DNA from: Entamoeba invadens IP1
Taxonomy: Eukaryota > Evosea > Mastigamoebida > Endamoebidae
Assembly (NCBI RefSeq): GCF_000330505.1
Contig: NW_004191750.1
Coordinates: forward strand, 653,470-717,469
Length of the DNA: 64,000 nucleotides
Direction: 5' to 3'
Shown one piece after another: positions 52,622 to 63,217 of this stretch (positions within the stretch are counted from its first letter, which is position 1; every line of letters begins with the position of its first letter). A model generated the notes under the pieces. It was not told the DNA's origin. It searched no databases and saw only the letters and a list, made by a program, of their open reading frames with translations. The position numbers and the translations under genes are program-made.

Positions 52622-54478
52622 TTACTTATCCAAGAAGTCGAAGATCTCTTTGAAATTGTTTTTGATGTCGAGTGCATCTTCCGTAATGCTTTTCTGAATG
52701 ACAAAGCCATCAACTGCATCGAATGTAACACATTGAAAATGAATGTCATCAATTTTGCTTTTGTTAATACGAGGAGTTAGATGGTTGAATATTAAAGTCT
52801 TTATTTTGCAGGCCTTCAGACATTCAGAAATGGTGAGTGGAGTAGAGTGCCCATGTTCTAGTGCATATTCTTCTTGACCAACTTCATTGTTGCACTCGTG
52901 AATAACAACATCACTTCTATCACAGAAATCAGCAACTTCTTGACATGGCGATGTGTCCCCCGTCACAACAAGAGCGAAATTGTGGAATTGAATTTTGATG
53001 CCATAATTGACTAGAGTGTGTTTCAATAATTTAGTTGTGAGAATTACGCCTAAATTGTGCTCTATACTTTGTGCCTTTTGCGTCTTCTTCTCATCACTAA
53101 ATTCCCAATTTTCAATAAAGAAGATGTCAAGACGTTTCTGAAGTACTTTGAGGACATCACAAATGTATGTTGCAACGGTATGGGGACATATAATTGTTAT
53201 CGGGCGTGTTCTCTTCAAAAGTAGACTGGTGATCCCATACACATGGTCGACATGTCCATGTGTGAAGTAAATACAATTAAGTTGGTTGATATCATACCCC
53301 GCCTTCACTACTTTGTTTGCTGCATTTTCGCCACAGTCGATGAGTAAAGTCATTCCATTGACTTCGACTAAATTACAAGAGCAGTCGCGAATCACTGAAG
53401 GGAATGACCCGCCGGTACTTAACAAGAGTACTTTGAAATTGTCTTGTTCTTTCTTCTCAATTTTCTTCACAGTGAGTGGAAAGTCCACTTGTTTGAGTGT
53501 TTCATTATAAGTCTCTAAGTACTTTGGATAGACTGTAATTTTATATGTGAGTGGAGAATACTTTTTTGATGTTTTTAAAGTAAAAAATTCACTTGTAACA
53601 TAGTCGGGAAGTACTTTCTTCAACTCCTTGTGAAATACAGAGTACTTCTTAAATGACGTCTCAGACAAGCAAATTGCGTCGTCGAATGAGTTATCGCGAA
53701 GTGTGACTATTTTACACTTCAAATGACTCAGAAAATTTGTTAACTCTTGAGTTTCGAGTAAATAGTCTGTCGTTATGAGTACAAAACTCACGATCTTATT
53801 AATAGTGTCTTGAGGAATCTGCACTGAAAAAACACCAAGAAAATTTGTGAGTGAACATAAATCGATGATGTGTGCTATTATTATTTTTCCAGTCTCTTTC
53901 GACTCAGTACAAACATCTTCTCGTGTTACTTTTTGTGTTTTATTAATGAAACAATAACCATTGGTCATGATTTGATTCTTTTCTTCTCCAGTAAGATCAA
54001 AAGAATCTGCTTTCTTTGGATCAAACCTGCCAGGTATCTTTGGAAGGTCTATAAAGTAACATAAAGTGTCGCTTTGAATTCCTTTGATTCTATATGGAGA
54101 AAAAGTCGACCCCGAGTTTTCACATCTTTCATTGTCTGATGTGAATGATATTTGCTGCGACAAAGGAAAGTCCGTTTGAAATTTAGAAGAAGATTCAAAC
54201 ACTTCTAAGCATTCTTTTGGTCCATGGACTTTAATCCCTGGAAATGATGAGTCAAATGGATTTGCCTTAAGAAGAGGATACTCCCCAACACATGCCCACT
54301 TTGCAGAAGTAAAGAAGATATAATTACTAGAACTCGGCTTTAATTTTTGTTCAAAACAGCCTCTTTGAAATGACTCGGGGGTATTAAAAATATACTTCAT
54401 TTTATCTATTGAAAGCAAAAAGGAAGGGCCAATTTCTGAAGTCCCATTTCCAACAACATACACCTCAACTTTCATCAA
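52622..54478 (-). CDS. tRNase Z, long form (ELAC2 type)
   Basis: 618 residues, the two-lobe long form. The C-terminal lobe has the metallo-beta-lactamase motif FTHGHVDHVYGI (HxHxDH-like), LSTGGSFPSVIRDCS, VVTGDTSPC and the helix EHGHSTP, all tRNase Z features. The N-terminal lobe (about 1-300) retains the fold but lost the metal motif, as usual for ELAC2. The enzyme cuts the 3' trailer from pre-tRNAs. Starts at ATG 54478 after an A/T leader; MMKVEVYVVGNGTSEIGPS is the family start. No intron. Confidence 0.9.
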   Translation of the reverse strand: MMKVEVYVVGNGTSEIGPSFLLSIDKMKYIFNTPESFQRGCFEQKLKPSSSNYIFFTSAKWACVGEYPLLKANPFDSSFPGIKVHGPKECLEVFESSSKFQTDFPLSQQISFTSDNERCENSGSTFSPYRIKGIQSDTLCYFIDLPKIPGRFDPKKADSFDLTGEEKNQIMTNGYCFINKTQKVTREDVCTESKETGKIIIAHIIDLCSLTNFLGVFSVQIPQDTINKIVSFVLITTDYLLETQELTNFLSHLKCKIVTLRDNSFDDAICLSETSFKKYSVFHKELKKVLPDYVTSEFFTLKTSKKYSPLTYKITVYPKYLETYNETLKQVDFPLTVKKIEKKEQDNFKVLLLSTGGSFPSVIRDCSCNLVEVNGMTLLIDCGENAANKVVKAGYDINQLNCIYFTHGHVDHVYGITSLLLKRTRPITIICPHTVATYICDVLKVLQKRLDIFFIENWEFSDEKKTQKAQSIEHNLGVILTTKLLKHTLVNYGIKIQFHNFALVVTGDTSPCQEVADFCDRSDVVIHECNNEVGQEEYALEHGHSTPLTISECLKACKIKTLIFNHLTPRINKSKIDDIHFQCVTFDAVDGFVIQKSITEDALDIKNNFKEIFDFLDK

Positions 54479-54667
54479 TTTAACACTTCTTTTTTTAGTT
54501 GATATGTTATTAATGAAAATATAATTAATTATAGTATCAAAAATGATTTATAATAAATAGATATTTTAATTATATATATATACTAGAAGCTAATAGAAGT
54601 ATTTAGTATTTGGAAACTATAATTCAAAAGTTACAGAATACTTACTACGTTGAACTAGTCTGTCAAG

Positions 54668-55114
54668 TCAAACGCCATAGTCTAAGTCATATCTATAGAC
54701 TAACTTAGTTATACTATTATTATAGTTATCCAAACATGTATAAGAGCCCGCAGCAAGTTCACTGATAATATCGAATAACAGGTCTTCTGTTGAGTATTGT
54801 TTTCTATTGGCAACTTTTAAAAACTCAAAAGAACAGTTGAGCGCATCATTCGTATTTTGTAGTTTCTTAATTTCTGTCTCAAGTTTGGTCACAGCTTCTT
54901 CCTCTTTTCGAATCAACTCGTTTATACTCTTTTGCTCAAGACTTAATGTCTGAATCTCCATCACCGATGAAACACACGCACTCTGTAAACTTTCACAAAT
55001 AACTTCCTTCATTTTTAGTTGCATTACTAAACACGTTTGACACAATGGGACTTCGTCATCAAGAGGGGCGTAACAAAATATGCAATAACTCTTTGCTTGT
55101 TCCATCAATACCAC
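54668..55114 (-). CDS. Zinc-ribbon coiled-coil protein
   Basis: 148 residues. The N-terminus has two CxxC pairs (CIFC...CQTC, about residues 11-29), a likely zinc ribbon. Residues about 45-105 form a coiled coil (IRKEEEAVTKLETEIKKL). The end has no recognised domain. The layout recalls the N-terminus of ATG14 and similar proteins, but the match is not specific and I do not claim it. Intronless; ATG at 55114 with a second in frame at 55105 (MEQAKSY). Confidence 0.55.
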   Translation of the reverse strand: MVLMEQAKSYCIFCYAPLDDEVPLCQTCLVMQLKMKEVICESLQSACVSSVMEIQTLSLEQKSINELIRKEEEAVTKLETEIKKLQNTNDALNCSFEFLKVANRKQYSTEDLLFDIISELAAGSYTCLDNYNNSITKLVYRYDLDYGV

Positions 55115-55382
55115 TTTTTGTAGTTTATTTGAGTTCTTATAACATTCTATATATTAATTATATCGATTATAATATTATGTTACTTATATCTATTATTTAT
55201 TAATTAAATAAATCAAGTTTTTACAATTAGCTAATAATAATACAATATATATAATATTATATAATATTATATTATATTGAATTATATCATATCTATAATA
55301 CAGTAATATATATTTTTTATTATATTTATTATATAATATTTATTAACAATTATTAAAAAATGTCTAATGTAACTTAATAGTA

Positions 55383-56315
55383 TTAAAATATGTTGCTATC
55401 CCATGGGATACTTTTCAAATCAATAGTTACCTTCTTTGGTACATATCCCAAGAAATCGATCATTTTGACGTCCTCCATAGGTCGATTAAATAAATCTTCA
55501 CGCCATCCGTGTTGTGTCTTAAGCATTGGATAAGTGAAATACTTCAAGTAATCTCTCACCGTCATATTTGAGTCTTTGTCAAGTCTTTCAGTGAACAAAA
55601 TGTCTTGATTTTCATCCCACAAGTCTGAAGTGATTGCTCCTATTTCACTTGAAATTCGACCCGAATAACTACTTAAGCCTGTTATAGAACTTCCAACGGT
55701 AATAACGTTCTTTGCTGTGATACGATCACTAAGACTTGAAGCTTGACACGTGTCGACGACAAAAAGCATTTCCTTATACCGATTCATGATTTCCATTTCT
55801 TTGAATAAGTAAGCGATATCCCATGACGTGATCTCATCACGATTTTGAAACTTCATGAAACCCTCTCCGCCGTGTCCAATCAGGTACACAAACATCCGTT
55901 GACCTTTCATCACACGTAAGGCATCAGGTGTCCCAACACGGTCACGTCCCAACATCCCGCGCATGAACTTGTCGATCGACACATCACGACCTTTGTAATC
56001 AATGATCACGTCCGTGTAGACATTCGGCATGTTTGTGTCTTGGCGAAGTTCTCCAGGGTATATATTTCGTGGATGACACGCGTGGTCGTCCGCCATAAAG
56101 AACAACAGTTGGTCGTCCGAATATCCCAGTCTTTTCAGTGTGTTGTATACCAACATAGCACTTGAGCTGTGTCTATAATTTAACCAATATCTACTTAAAT
56201 TAACTACAACCGCTTGATTTAATTTGGGTTGTTCAATAGACAACGCCAAAAAGGGGAGCACGAGGAAAAGTAGTCTCATTGGCACTTTTGAGTTTAACTT
56301 TAGTGATGAGTTCAA
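55383..56315 (-). CDS. GPI8: GPI8/PIG-K, catalytic subunit of GPI transamidase
   Basis: 310 residues, a C13-family caspase-like protease. A signal peptide (residues about 10-26) is followed by AVVVNLSRYWLNYRHSS, typical of GPI8. Catalytic His148 is in LIGHGGEGF and Cys190 in VVDTCQAS. The protein ends soon after the protease domain, without the C-terminal membrane segment of human GPI8, as in trypanosomes. It attaches GPI anchors to surface proteins in the ER. Divergent from MIF, with the shared 184-bp promoter carrying a minisatellite. Confidence 0.95.
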   Translation of the reverse strand: MNSSLKLNSKVPMRLLFLVLPFLALSIEQPKLNQAVVVNLSRYWLNYRHSSSAMLVYNTLKRLGYSDDQLLFFMADDHACHPRNIYPGELRQDTNMPNVYTDVIIDYKGRDVSIDKFMRGMLGRDRVGTPDALRVMKGQRMFVYLIGHGGEGFMKFQNRDEITSWDIAYLFKEMEIMNRYKEMLFVVDTCQASSLSDRITAKNVITVGSSITGLSSYSGRISSEIGAITSDLWDENQDILFTERLDKDSNMTVRDYLKYFTYPMLKTQHGWREDLFNRPMEDVKMIDFLGYVPKKVTIDLKSIPWDSNIF

Positions 56316-56366
56316 AATGTTTTTTAATTTTGTTTTTCAAATTGTTTTTCAAAATATTTTTTAATG

Positions 56367-56436
56367 TTATTTAATTTGTTATTTAATTTGTTATTTAATT
56401 TGTTATTTAATTTGTTATTTAATTTGTTATTTAAAT
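56367..56436. repeat. 12-bp minisatellite in a divergent promoter
   Basis: TTATTTAATTTG repeated about 5.8 times head to tail between GPI8 and MIF, with related TTTTTCAAA units just left of it. Pure A/T except one G per unit. Confidence 0.95.
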
Positions 56437-56499
56437 GTTATTAATTTGAATTGAACAACTTAATAATTATCAGACCAAAAACTGGAAATTGAATAAAAA

Positions 56500-56841
56500 A
56501 TGCCACACGCTTTAATCACTTTAGGCGCCGATGTATCAAAAGAAGTCCAAAAGGCTATTGCTGAGGGAGCCATGAAGATCTTATCAGAAGTTATTAAGAA
56601 GCCGATCAGTTATTGTTCGTCGCAAGTAGTATTATCTGTTGGAGGATTTGGTGGTAAAGTAGTGAACAGTGCTTTTGTTGATATAAAGAGTATTGGTGGG
56701 TTAAAAGGAAAACAAGAAGCGTTGTCGGACAGTTTCTGCACATTACTCACTGAGAAAGCTGGGATATCTGGTGAGAACATTTACTTGAACTTCACCGAGA
56801 TGACGGGGTCAAACTGGGGCCACAACCATTCAACCTTTTAA
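56500..56841 (+). CDS. MIF: Macrophage migration inhibitory factor homologue
   Basis: 113 residues of the MIF/tautomerase family. The Met is followed by Pro (MPHALIT), the Pro2 that becomes the catalytic N-terminus in MIF. The strand-helix pattern and the C-terminal YLNFTEMTGSNWGHNHSTF match the family. The Cys-x-x-Cys of mammalian MIF is absent. Entamoeba MIF is reported as a secreted cytokine-like protein. No signal peptide, as for other MIFs. No intron. Confidence 0.93.
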   Translation: MPHALITLGADVSKEVQKAIAEGAMKILSEVIKKPISYCSSQVVLSVGGFGGKVVNSAFVDIKSIGGLKGKQEALSDSFCTLLTEKAGISGENIYLNFTEMTGSNWGHNHSTF

Positions 56842-56980
56842 TCCAATTCCATTGAATTATAGTTTTAATCTAATACTTAATTAGTAAACTAGATACTAAT
56901 ATATTAGTATCAAGTATAATAATTAAATAGTAATAACAGAGAAACGGCTAATAACAAAATGAATAACAAAAAAAACTTGC

Positions 56981-57451
56981 TTAGAAGATAGCGAACTGTT
57001 TCTTGTCAGCAGAACCTCTGGAAGTGTACTTCAACACGTTGAATCTAACAGTCTTAGAAAGTGGTCTGCATTGGCCGAAGACGACGAAGTCACCTTCCTT
57101 AAGTTGTCTGAAAGCTGGTGAGCAGTGGACAGCGATGTTTCTATGTCTTTTTTCATATCGGTTATATTTTGGGATGTAGTGGAAATAGTCTCTTCTGACT
57201 ATAATGGTTCTCTTCATTTTGCACGACTTGACAATACCAGAAAGAATTCTTCCTCTGATGGAGATCTTCGAGGTGAACGGGCATTTGTTGTCGATGTAAT
57301 TGCCGTTGATCGCTTCGTCTGGAGTCACAAACCCTAACCCAATGTTCTTGTACCATCTCTTTGGGCTGTTGTAATCGATGCGGCCTTTGGCGTCGCGGTT
57401 ATGGTACTCATGGAACGGTTTCTGGAAAGCTCTCTCTGTCTGTTCTGCCAT
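56981..57451 (-). CDS. RPS11: Ribosomal protein uS17 (S11)
   Basis: 156 residues of the small subunit. The N-terminus [11 protein letters not shown] is that of eukaryotic S11. The OB fold is recognised from [40 protein letters not shown] to [23 protein letters not shown], all conserved. No intron. The start codon is the first ATG of the open frame. Confidence 0.95.
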   Translation of the reverse strand: MAEQTERAFQKPFHEYHNRDAKGRIDYNSPKRWYKNIGLGFVTPDEAINGNYIDNKCPFTSKISIRGRILSGIVKSCKMKRTIIVRRDYFHYIPKYNRYEKRHRNIAVHCSPAFRQLKEGDFVVFGQCRPLSKTVRFNVLKYTSRGSADKKQFAIF

Positions 57452-57813
57452 TCTCGCAACAAAACTTAATAGTTCACTTAACCCTTCTCAAATGTATCGT
57501 CCTTAGAATTTATTCTTATTTAATTTATTTATTATATTGATTTATTTATTGCCTATTAATTTAATATTTATTATAAATAATACTATTCACTTTAAATACT
57601 CAATAAATGGTTGTATTTGTTATTGTATTTAATGAATTAATTAACAAATGTATAGTTTGGTGAATTTTAAATATAAATAAAAAAGTAAATAACGATACGA
57701 CAGCAAATAAGTGTTTGATAGGTTTTTTAAGTTTTATCAAATGCATTAATTATTTGGATGGTTATAGAGTCATTTTTCACTCCTTTAAAAATGATACAAA
57801 AAAAGTTGTCTGA
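57452..57813. other. AT-rich intergenic spacer
   Basis: 362 bp upstream of uS17 and beyond the 3' end of the USP gene. No coding pattern. Confidence 0.4.
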
Positions 57814-60546
57814 TTATTCACGTGAAAAGAAACTCGACTTATCACTTTCTTTTCTGTCGCTTTCCACATCGCTATCTTTCGATATATTTTCCAACTTCTC
57901 ACCTGTTTCCTCTTCTTCTTCAGCGTTGTCGCTTGCGTCGCTTCTCAATGAACTTGAGTACTCTTCGTCGTCTCGTCTAATATAGAAAAGAACATACGCT
58001 CCCGACGAGACAATGTCTCTTTCAGTCCCTTCTATTCTGGACGTGGAAGAATCGTTAAAATCGTACCACTCATTTCCAACTTTAGCAGATGCAACATAGT
58101 GTCCACCCGCAAGTGATCCTGAGTGGTTTGAGACCGCAACCAAGTCATAGATCTTCCTCTCTTTTTGGTCGGCTTTGATGTATTTCGTCAAGTCTAGCCC
58201 CTCTATCGGGAAATTTACTAACGTGTTCACTTTATCCCTGAAACTTCCTGAAGCATTCCCAAACCGTTTCAAATGAATAACCAAGACCTTGTTTGCACAC
58301 CACAAGTCCATCTTCTTGTGAGCCGGTTGGTGTTGTTTGCATCCCGAGCAATATGCTTTATTATCCCCGTCGAGCTTTTCTTCTTCTTGGAACGCTTCGA
58401 TGCACTCCTCCAAAGAGACCGGATCACCTTCATCTCTGCTGTAACTGGAACGCACAGAGAAGTACCTGAATTTAGAAACTTCTTTTGTTTCTCCTTCAAT
58501 TACGTCACTAGATTGATCATTGTATATGAAGTGTTTTTCCGTCTCAGCCTCTTCTTTTTGCTTTTCTTCTTTTTGTTCGCTTGTGTTGTAGTAATACGAG
58601 TAAGTCGAAAATTCCTCTTTAAATAACAAATACATTCTCGCGTCAATTCCATCCAAAGAATCATCAGAATGGAACGCAAATGGAACTCTGTAAGTGCTAT
58701 AATCAGTATATTTGAACAACATGTCATAAATCACAATATGTGGAACAACCTGTTGATTCGCTTCTTCTTCTTTTCCAATTTCATTCATAGTTTCTTGAAT
58801 ATCCTCGACTTCAACGACTTTCTCTTCGTTATTGTTTTGTTTTGGGTGTTCACTTTCATCGGTTTTCCTCTCTTCTTTGATTTTGTCTTGTATTTGAACA
58901 ACAGCATATTCGTACTGTGTCTCAATTTTGTCCTTTATCTCAACCAGTCGTTCCACCTTTTCACCACATGAGTATTTGACAACAACAAAATCCTCGCAAT
59001 CTCCAAAAATATTAGTGTTTTTCAAACACTCCTCCACAATCTCGTTCCGACTTTTATTCTCAACATCAATGCTAACCTTTTCAACATGTTGGTAACTTTT
59101 GTCAAACACAGTGAACTTAACCAATTTCGTTTTGTTCGGGATTGTAAGAGACCAGAAAATGTACGAATCAAATTTAAGATTGACTTTTCCGCACACATCG
59201 CACACAACCTTCGATTTAAACTGTCCAGTAAAAAGGTCCGTTATAATCGAATCATTTCGGATTTTGTATCTTTCCCACTCTTTTTTGGCCCACTCACTTT
59301 CCGTTTCGCCATTGTAATCTGGAGATTGAACATACACCTTTTTGACAACTCGATTGAGGTCTTCGTGGATTCCGTCAATCAAAAATGACATGAGTTCCTG
59401 TGAATCATGTTGTTGGTACCCACTGAATTGTGGCGCAAACTCACCGATGGCCGTTTTAAAGGATTTTGGTGAGATATAAGAATGTCCTCCCCAATACTTG
59501 TTGACCAAGTCCGCCCAAGCCGAAGCAAGCTTTCCTTGTGTCCCAAGCGGGTTAGTTGTGTTTACTTCGTTTTTCCACATCCCACGTTCAAAGTACTTGA
59601 CAAGTGGCATGACGTGGACGATGCATTGTATTGAGGAATTCATAAAACAAGTGTTCCCCAAGTTTTGCAGCCCACATACCCCTTTCGTCCCGCGCTTCAT
59701 TTCATCGTTGTCATATCCGTCATAGTATCTCGAACCATAATTATAACCATACATCGAGGAACTATTGTTGTAATTTGAGTAACTATAATTATTATTAGAA
59801 AGCCATTGGTTGTGGAGTTTCAGTTCTTTAATAATGATGGAAATTGTGTTTGGTGTTTCAGTGGTGTCGAGTAACTTTCCAATAGTGTCTGACAGAGATG
59901 CGGTAGTTGAATCGGAACTAATAATTTGGATATCGTAGCTTGTAAATATGAGTTCTGATGCGTAGAGTACTTTGAGTCTTGACAAGACTCTTTCGACGGT
60001 CTGTGTTCTGTATACTTCGCAATTTCTCAACACCTCATTATCGGCGTTATTGAGGGATTTTAGTGTCAACTTAAAAGTGACCATAATCGGTGTAGTGTCT
60101 TTAATAAATTTTCCGTCTTCGTTTCGGACAAAGACTTTTGGGAGTTTTGGGAATTCGCCATCCTCTTCGAAGAAGTCGATAATTGTTTTGATCATTTTTT
60201 GGTTCTTTTTAGATATGAGAATGAAGTCAATGTTCTCTTGGAATTCACTTTTTAAGTTCCCACACGCATCGGTGAGTTCTTGTAAAATAAGAGTTGAAGG
60301 AAGTGGTCCTTCTTGTGTTATTAAATCATTAGCAAATGTATTTCCTTCTCTATAAGGTATCAGACTTTTGTACTTCAAAGCTTGGCAACTTATCGCTGCA
60401 ACATATGATGGACTAATCGCATAATACTTTTTGGTCGTGTTCTCCAAAACACGTGTCAAGTAATTCGATGGAAATTCAGATGGATTCGAAAGGTGATCTA
60501 AAGCATTGTCAAAGTCCAGAAATGGAGAATTCGGGTCGTTTGACAT
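57814..60546 (-). CDS. Ubiquitin-specific protease (USP4/15 or Ubp12 type)
   Basis: 910 residues. The N-terminal 120 residues may be a DUSP-like domain, followed by a possible ubiquitin-like fold near residues 155-240 and a Tyr/Asn/Ser-rich linker. The USP domain begins at GVCGLQNLGNTCFMNSS with catalytic Cys300. The His box SLAGGHYVASAKVGNEWYDFND lies near residue 835. An acidic insertion (about 560-690) separates the halves of the catalytic domain, and a CxxC...CSGC-like zinc site is near CSGCKQHQ. It cleaves ubiquitin from substrates. No intron. Confidence 0.9.
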   Translation of the reverse strand: MSNDPNSPFLDFDNALDHLSNPSEFPSNYLTRVLENTTKKYYAISPSYVAAISCQALKYKSLIPYREGNTFANDLITQEGPLPSTLILQELTDACGNLKSEFQENIDFILISKKNQKMIKTIIDFFEEDGEFPKLPKVFVRNEDGKFIKDTTPIMVTFKLTLKSLNNADNEVLRNCEVYRTQTVERVLSRLKVLYASELIFTSYDIQIISSDSTTASLSDTIGKLLDTTETPNTISIIIKELKLHNQWLSNNNYSYSNYNNSSSMYGYNYGSRYYDGYDNDEMKRGTKGVCGLQNLGNTCFMNSSIQCIVHVMPLVKYFERGMWKNEVNTTNPLGTQGKLASAWADLVNKYWGGHSYISPKSFKTAIGEFAPQFSGYQQHDSQELMSFLIDGIHEDLNRVVKKVYVQSPDYNGETESEWAKKEWERYKIRNDSIITDLFTGQFKSKVVCDVCGKVNLKFDSYIFWSLTIPNKTKLVKFTVFDKSYQHVEKVSIDVENKSRNEIVEECLKNTNIFGDCEDFVVVKYSCGEKVERLVEIKDKIETQYEYAVVQIQDKIKEERKTDESEHPKQNNNEEKVVEVEDIQETMNEIGKEEEANQQVVPHIVIYDMLFKYTDYSTYRVPFAFHSDDSLDGIDARMYLLFKEEFSTYSYYYNTSEQKEEKQKEEAETEKHFIYNDQSSDVIEGETKEVSKFRYFSVRSSYSRDEGDPVSLEECIEAFQEEEKLDGDNKAYCSGCKQHQPAHKKMDLWCANKVLVIHLKRFGNASGSFRDKVNTLVNFPIEGLDLTKYIKADQKERKIYDLVAVSNHSGSLAGGHYVASAKVGNEWYDFNDSSTSRIEGTERDIVSSGAYVLFYIRRDDEEYSSSLRSDASDNAEEEEETGEKLENISKDSDVESDRKESDKSSFFSRE

Positions 60547-60737
60547 TCAACAACTAATTCATTTTATAGTTCTTTTTCTTTTTAATAATTCATCTCGAAG
60601 TAACTATTCAAGTAACTATTTAATTATAATATTAATTATTTCTACTAAAAAATAAAATTATAAATATTCTAGTAAAACAAATTAAATTATAGAATTTGTC
60701 TTCGTTTCTTAAAACACATGTGATTTTCATTTCCCTT

Positions 60738-62390
60738 TTAATTTACAGAGTTGGAAAGAACGCGGGTATTCCCAACGCCCACAAGCTTCCCCTGGATCTT
60801 TTTATAATATGGGGTATTTTTGATAATGCCCACATGTGGAATAATCCAGTTAGAAAGTCGTAACTTATATTCTCCCCCTAGCAGTCAAGACAAATTCTAT
60901 ATTTATAGTATTAAATTAATTAATTGTATAATTGATAACCAGTAATAATAAATGTACTATTCTTAATAGTAAAAAGAACAAACAAGATTTGTCAAGGCAT
61001 GTTTGTATAACATAATTAGCAAATGAGTCTTGGAGTAAAATGGCAACATCTTTGAATTTCAAAAATTGTTCGAAAATGATTTCCTTGACTTTACAATTTC
61101 CAGTGGCAACAAGTTTTTCAATAACATTCGACGAAAATTTCTGCATGGAAAGTTCTATGAGATTTTCAATGATGCAATTTGTGACGCGAACCGAAACGCC
61201 TTCGATCCCCAAAACGTATTGAACAACATAATTCCCAAACGCATCTTTAACGAGTGCTAAACTATATTTTACTATATCATTTACTAAACTCGAAAGTTGC
61301 TCTTCATTCCCATTGTCTATACATCTTTGCACAACACAACACCTTTTTGTTATTCATTTTGTTTTTACGTTCCACACTTCTCACTTCATCAGAACAATTG
61401 AGTTACTATTGTTTATAACTTTTATATCATAATTATAAATTAAACAAACCCGTGTTTGTGACTGGAAACGCGGACTAAATTTCCGTTTTCCAAAATCGCA
61501 TCAAAAATAAACGAATTTTCGGGTTTGTCAAATACTTTGAGACATTCTTGAATGACGTGATTTCCGTTGATATCAAAAATGAGATTGATGACGTAAGGTT
61601 CCAAGTATTTTCTAATGAGATTGACTTCATTTTTACTTGAAGCTGAGTTGATGAGTTTTTGGACGGAACGAGTGCCATATATATTCCTTGAAATTGTGTG
61701 GATTTTGTCACCAATTTCCTCGATGATCTCGACTCGTTGGTCGGGTTTGACAACCTCAATGAGCTTTTGACACAAATAATTGCCAAACGGGTCAATCATC
61801 AAACTGTCAAGCAACGGCACTATTTGCTGATAAATATACTCCAACGTACCTGTGTTACCTTCCTCAAGTTGTTGTTGTAAAAAACGACACCCGACTTGGT
61901 CGCGACACATCTTCGGGAAATTCTCGGGGTTCTGGAAACTTTGTGGTGAAAAGGTTTGAAAACTCGAAAAGGGCTGGTAACTACTCTTCGAAAACTTTTC
62001 AAAGGGTTCTGTACTCTTGACGTGGAGAAACTTGCAGTTTTCCCCATAGCGACAATTTCCAGTTTGATAAAATTTACAGATCCGTTGCTTTGGGATAAAA
62101 TTGCATGAAAGTTGTTTGAAAGGGGTAATAGGCTCGGTTCTCGGCTCCAACTCTCCTTGAAAAAGTTGGGGATTTGGGGTTTGTGGAGCTGTGAACGAGA
62201 CCCTGGGCTGTGGGTCTGGGTCGGGCTGTTCGTCTAAAAGTTGTGTGATGAAGTCTGGAATTTCTTTTTCATCATGGATCGGAGAACCATAACGCTGAAA
62301 ATTATTTCTGTTATATGCTGAAATATATAAGGGATAGAAAACAAACGTTGAACGTGTGGAGGTCACTTCCCATATGGGAAAACGTGTCAT
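60738..62390 (-). CDS. PUF (Pumilio) protein with an N-terminal CCCH zinc finger, three exons
   Basis: Exons 62390-61450, 61342-60984 and 60877-60738; introns 107 and 106 bp begin GTTTGT and end AAG and TAG, with phases 2 and 1; 479 residues. Residues 105-123 form a CCCH finger (C-x7-C-x5-C-x3-H). Pumilio repeats start near residue 165: DPFGNYLCQKLIE, NIYGTRSVQKLI, DINGNHVIQECL, HKHGCCVVQRCI (restored by the first splice), DAFGNYVVQYVL and SFANYVIQTCLD. The last exon gives PHVGIIKNTPYYKKIQ, the typical closing half-repeat. PUF proteins bind mRNA 3'UTRs; the extra finger is unusual. A 39-nt GTTTGT...CAG intron near 62345 may shorten the N-terminus. Confidence 0.85.
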
Positions 62391-62777
62391 AGTTGTCTGA
62401 CATGTTTGGGATCATTTTTAGTTCGAGTTTTGATTTTTTAGTCCAAATTTTGAAGTTTCTTTTTTTTTGGTTATTTCTATAATATGTGTAACAAAGGTCT
62501 TTTATTAAAACTAAAATCATAAAACAAATTACATTTATATTCATAATAATAAAAAATTTATTTTGAATTATTTAATTGTTATTCAAAATGTTATTTATTT
62601 TATAATTTAAAATGAAAAACAATTATTCTTTGTGAAAAAAACAATAATTTGTTTTTAATTATTTCATTAAAAAAATTATAATTTTTAAATTTAATAAATA
62701 ATATAGTAAAAATAATATTAATAAACTAATGTTTTTTTCTTATATTTTAAACTATTAAAAACTAAATAAAATAAAAA
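62391..62777. other. AT-rich intergenic spacer
   Basis: 387 bp upstream of the PUF gene. The ORFs here are A/T-rich shadows; no gene is seen. Confidence 0.4.
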
Positions 62778-63092
62778 TCATTTTGATAAATTTGCAACAT
62801 CTGTAGTGAGTTGGGAAATATCAACTTTTGTTTGTTCATAAAGTTGATTAAACTGTTGAGCAGACTCTAGGTAACATTCTCTTTCTTTTTTCAGTGTATT
62901 TATTTGTTCTTCCAGTTTACATTGTGTATAATTTAAATCATTATATTCATTATACTTAATGGAATAGTTGTTTTGTAATTGTGCGATTTTTTTCTTAAAG
63001 TCATTTCTAATCGTTTCGTTCTAACGAAAATCACAAACTTGTAAATTAGCACATGTCATCTCTTCGACTTGTCTTTCCACATTGGGGTCCAT
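62778..63092 (-). CDS. Small coiled-coil protein, two exons
   Basis: Exons 63092-63039 and 62993-62778; intron 45 bp, GTTTGT...AAG, phase 0; 89 residues. The first exon reads MDPNVERQVEEM; the second is a charged helix (KKIAQLQNNY...CKLEEQINTLKKERE) that should form a coiled coil. A much shorter intron of 18 nt (ending TAG) would also keep frame but is less likely. No family is recognised. It is head to head with the next gene, start codons 125 bp apart. Confidence 0.45.
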
Positions 63093-63217
63093 TGAATGAT
63101 CAAGTTATTTTTTTTAAACATTTTTACAATTACTTTAATAATACTTATTACCATATCATTATTATACAAATAACTTAAGAAAATAATAAAAAACACAAAA
63201 AGAATCTCAAAAGTGAC

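Noticed and set aside
62993..63038. 18-nt intron ending TAG in the small coiled-coil gene
   Set aside because: It keeps frame, but a 45-nt GTTTGT...AAG intron also does and is of normal length.
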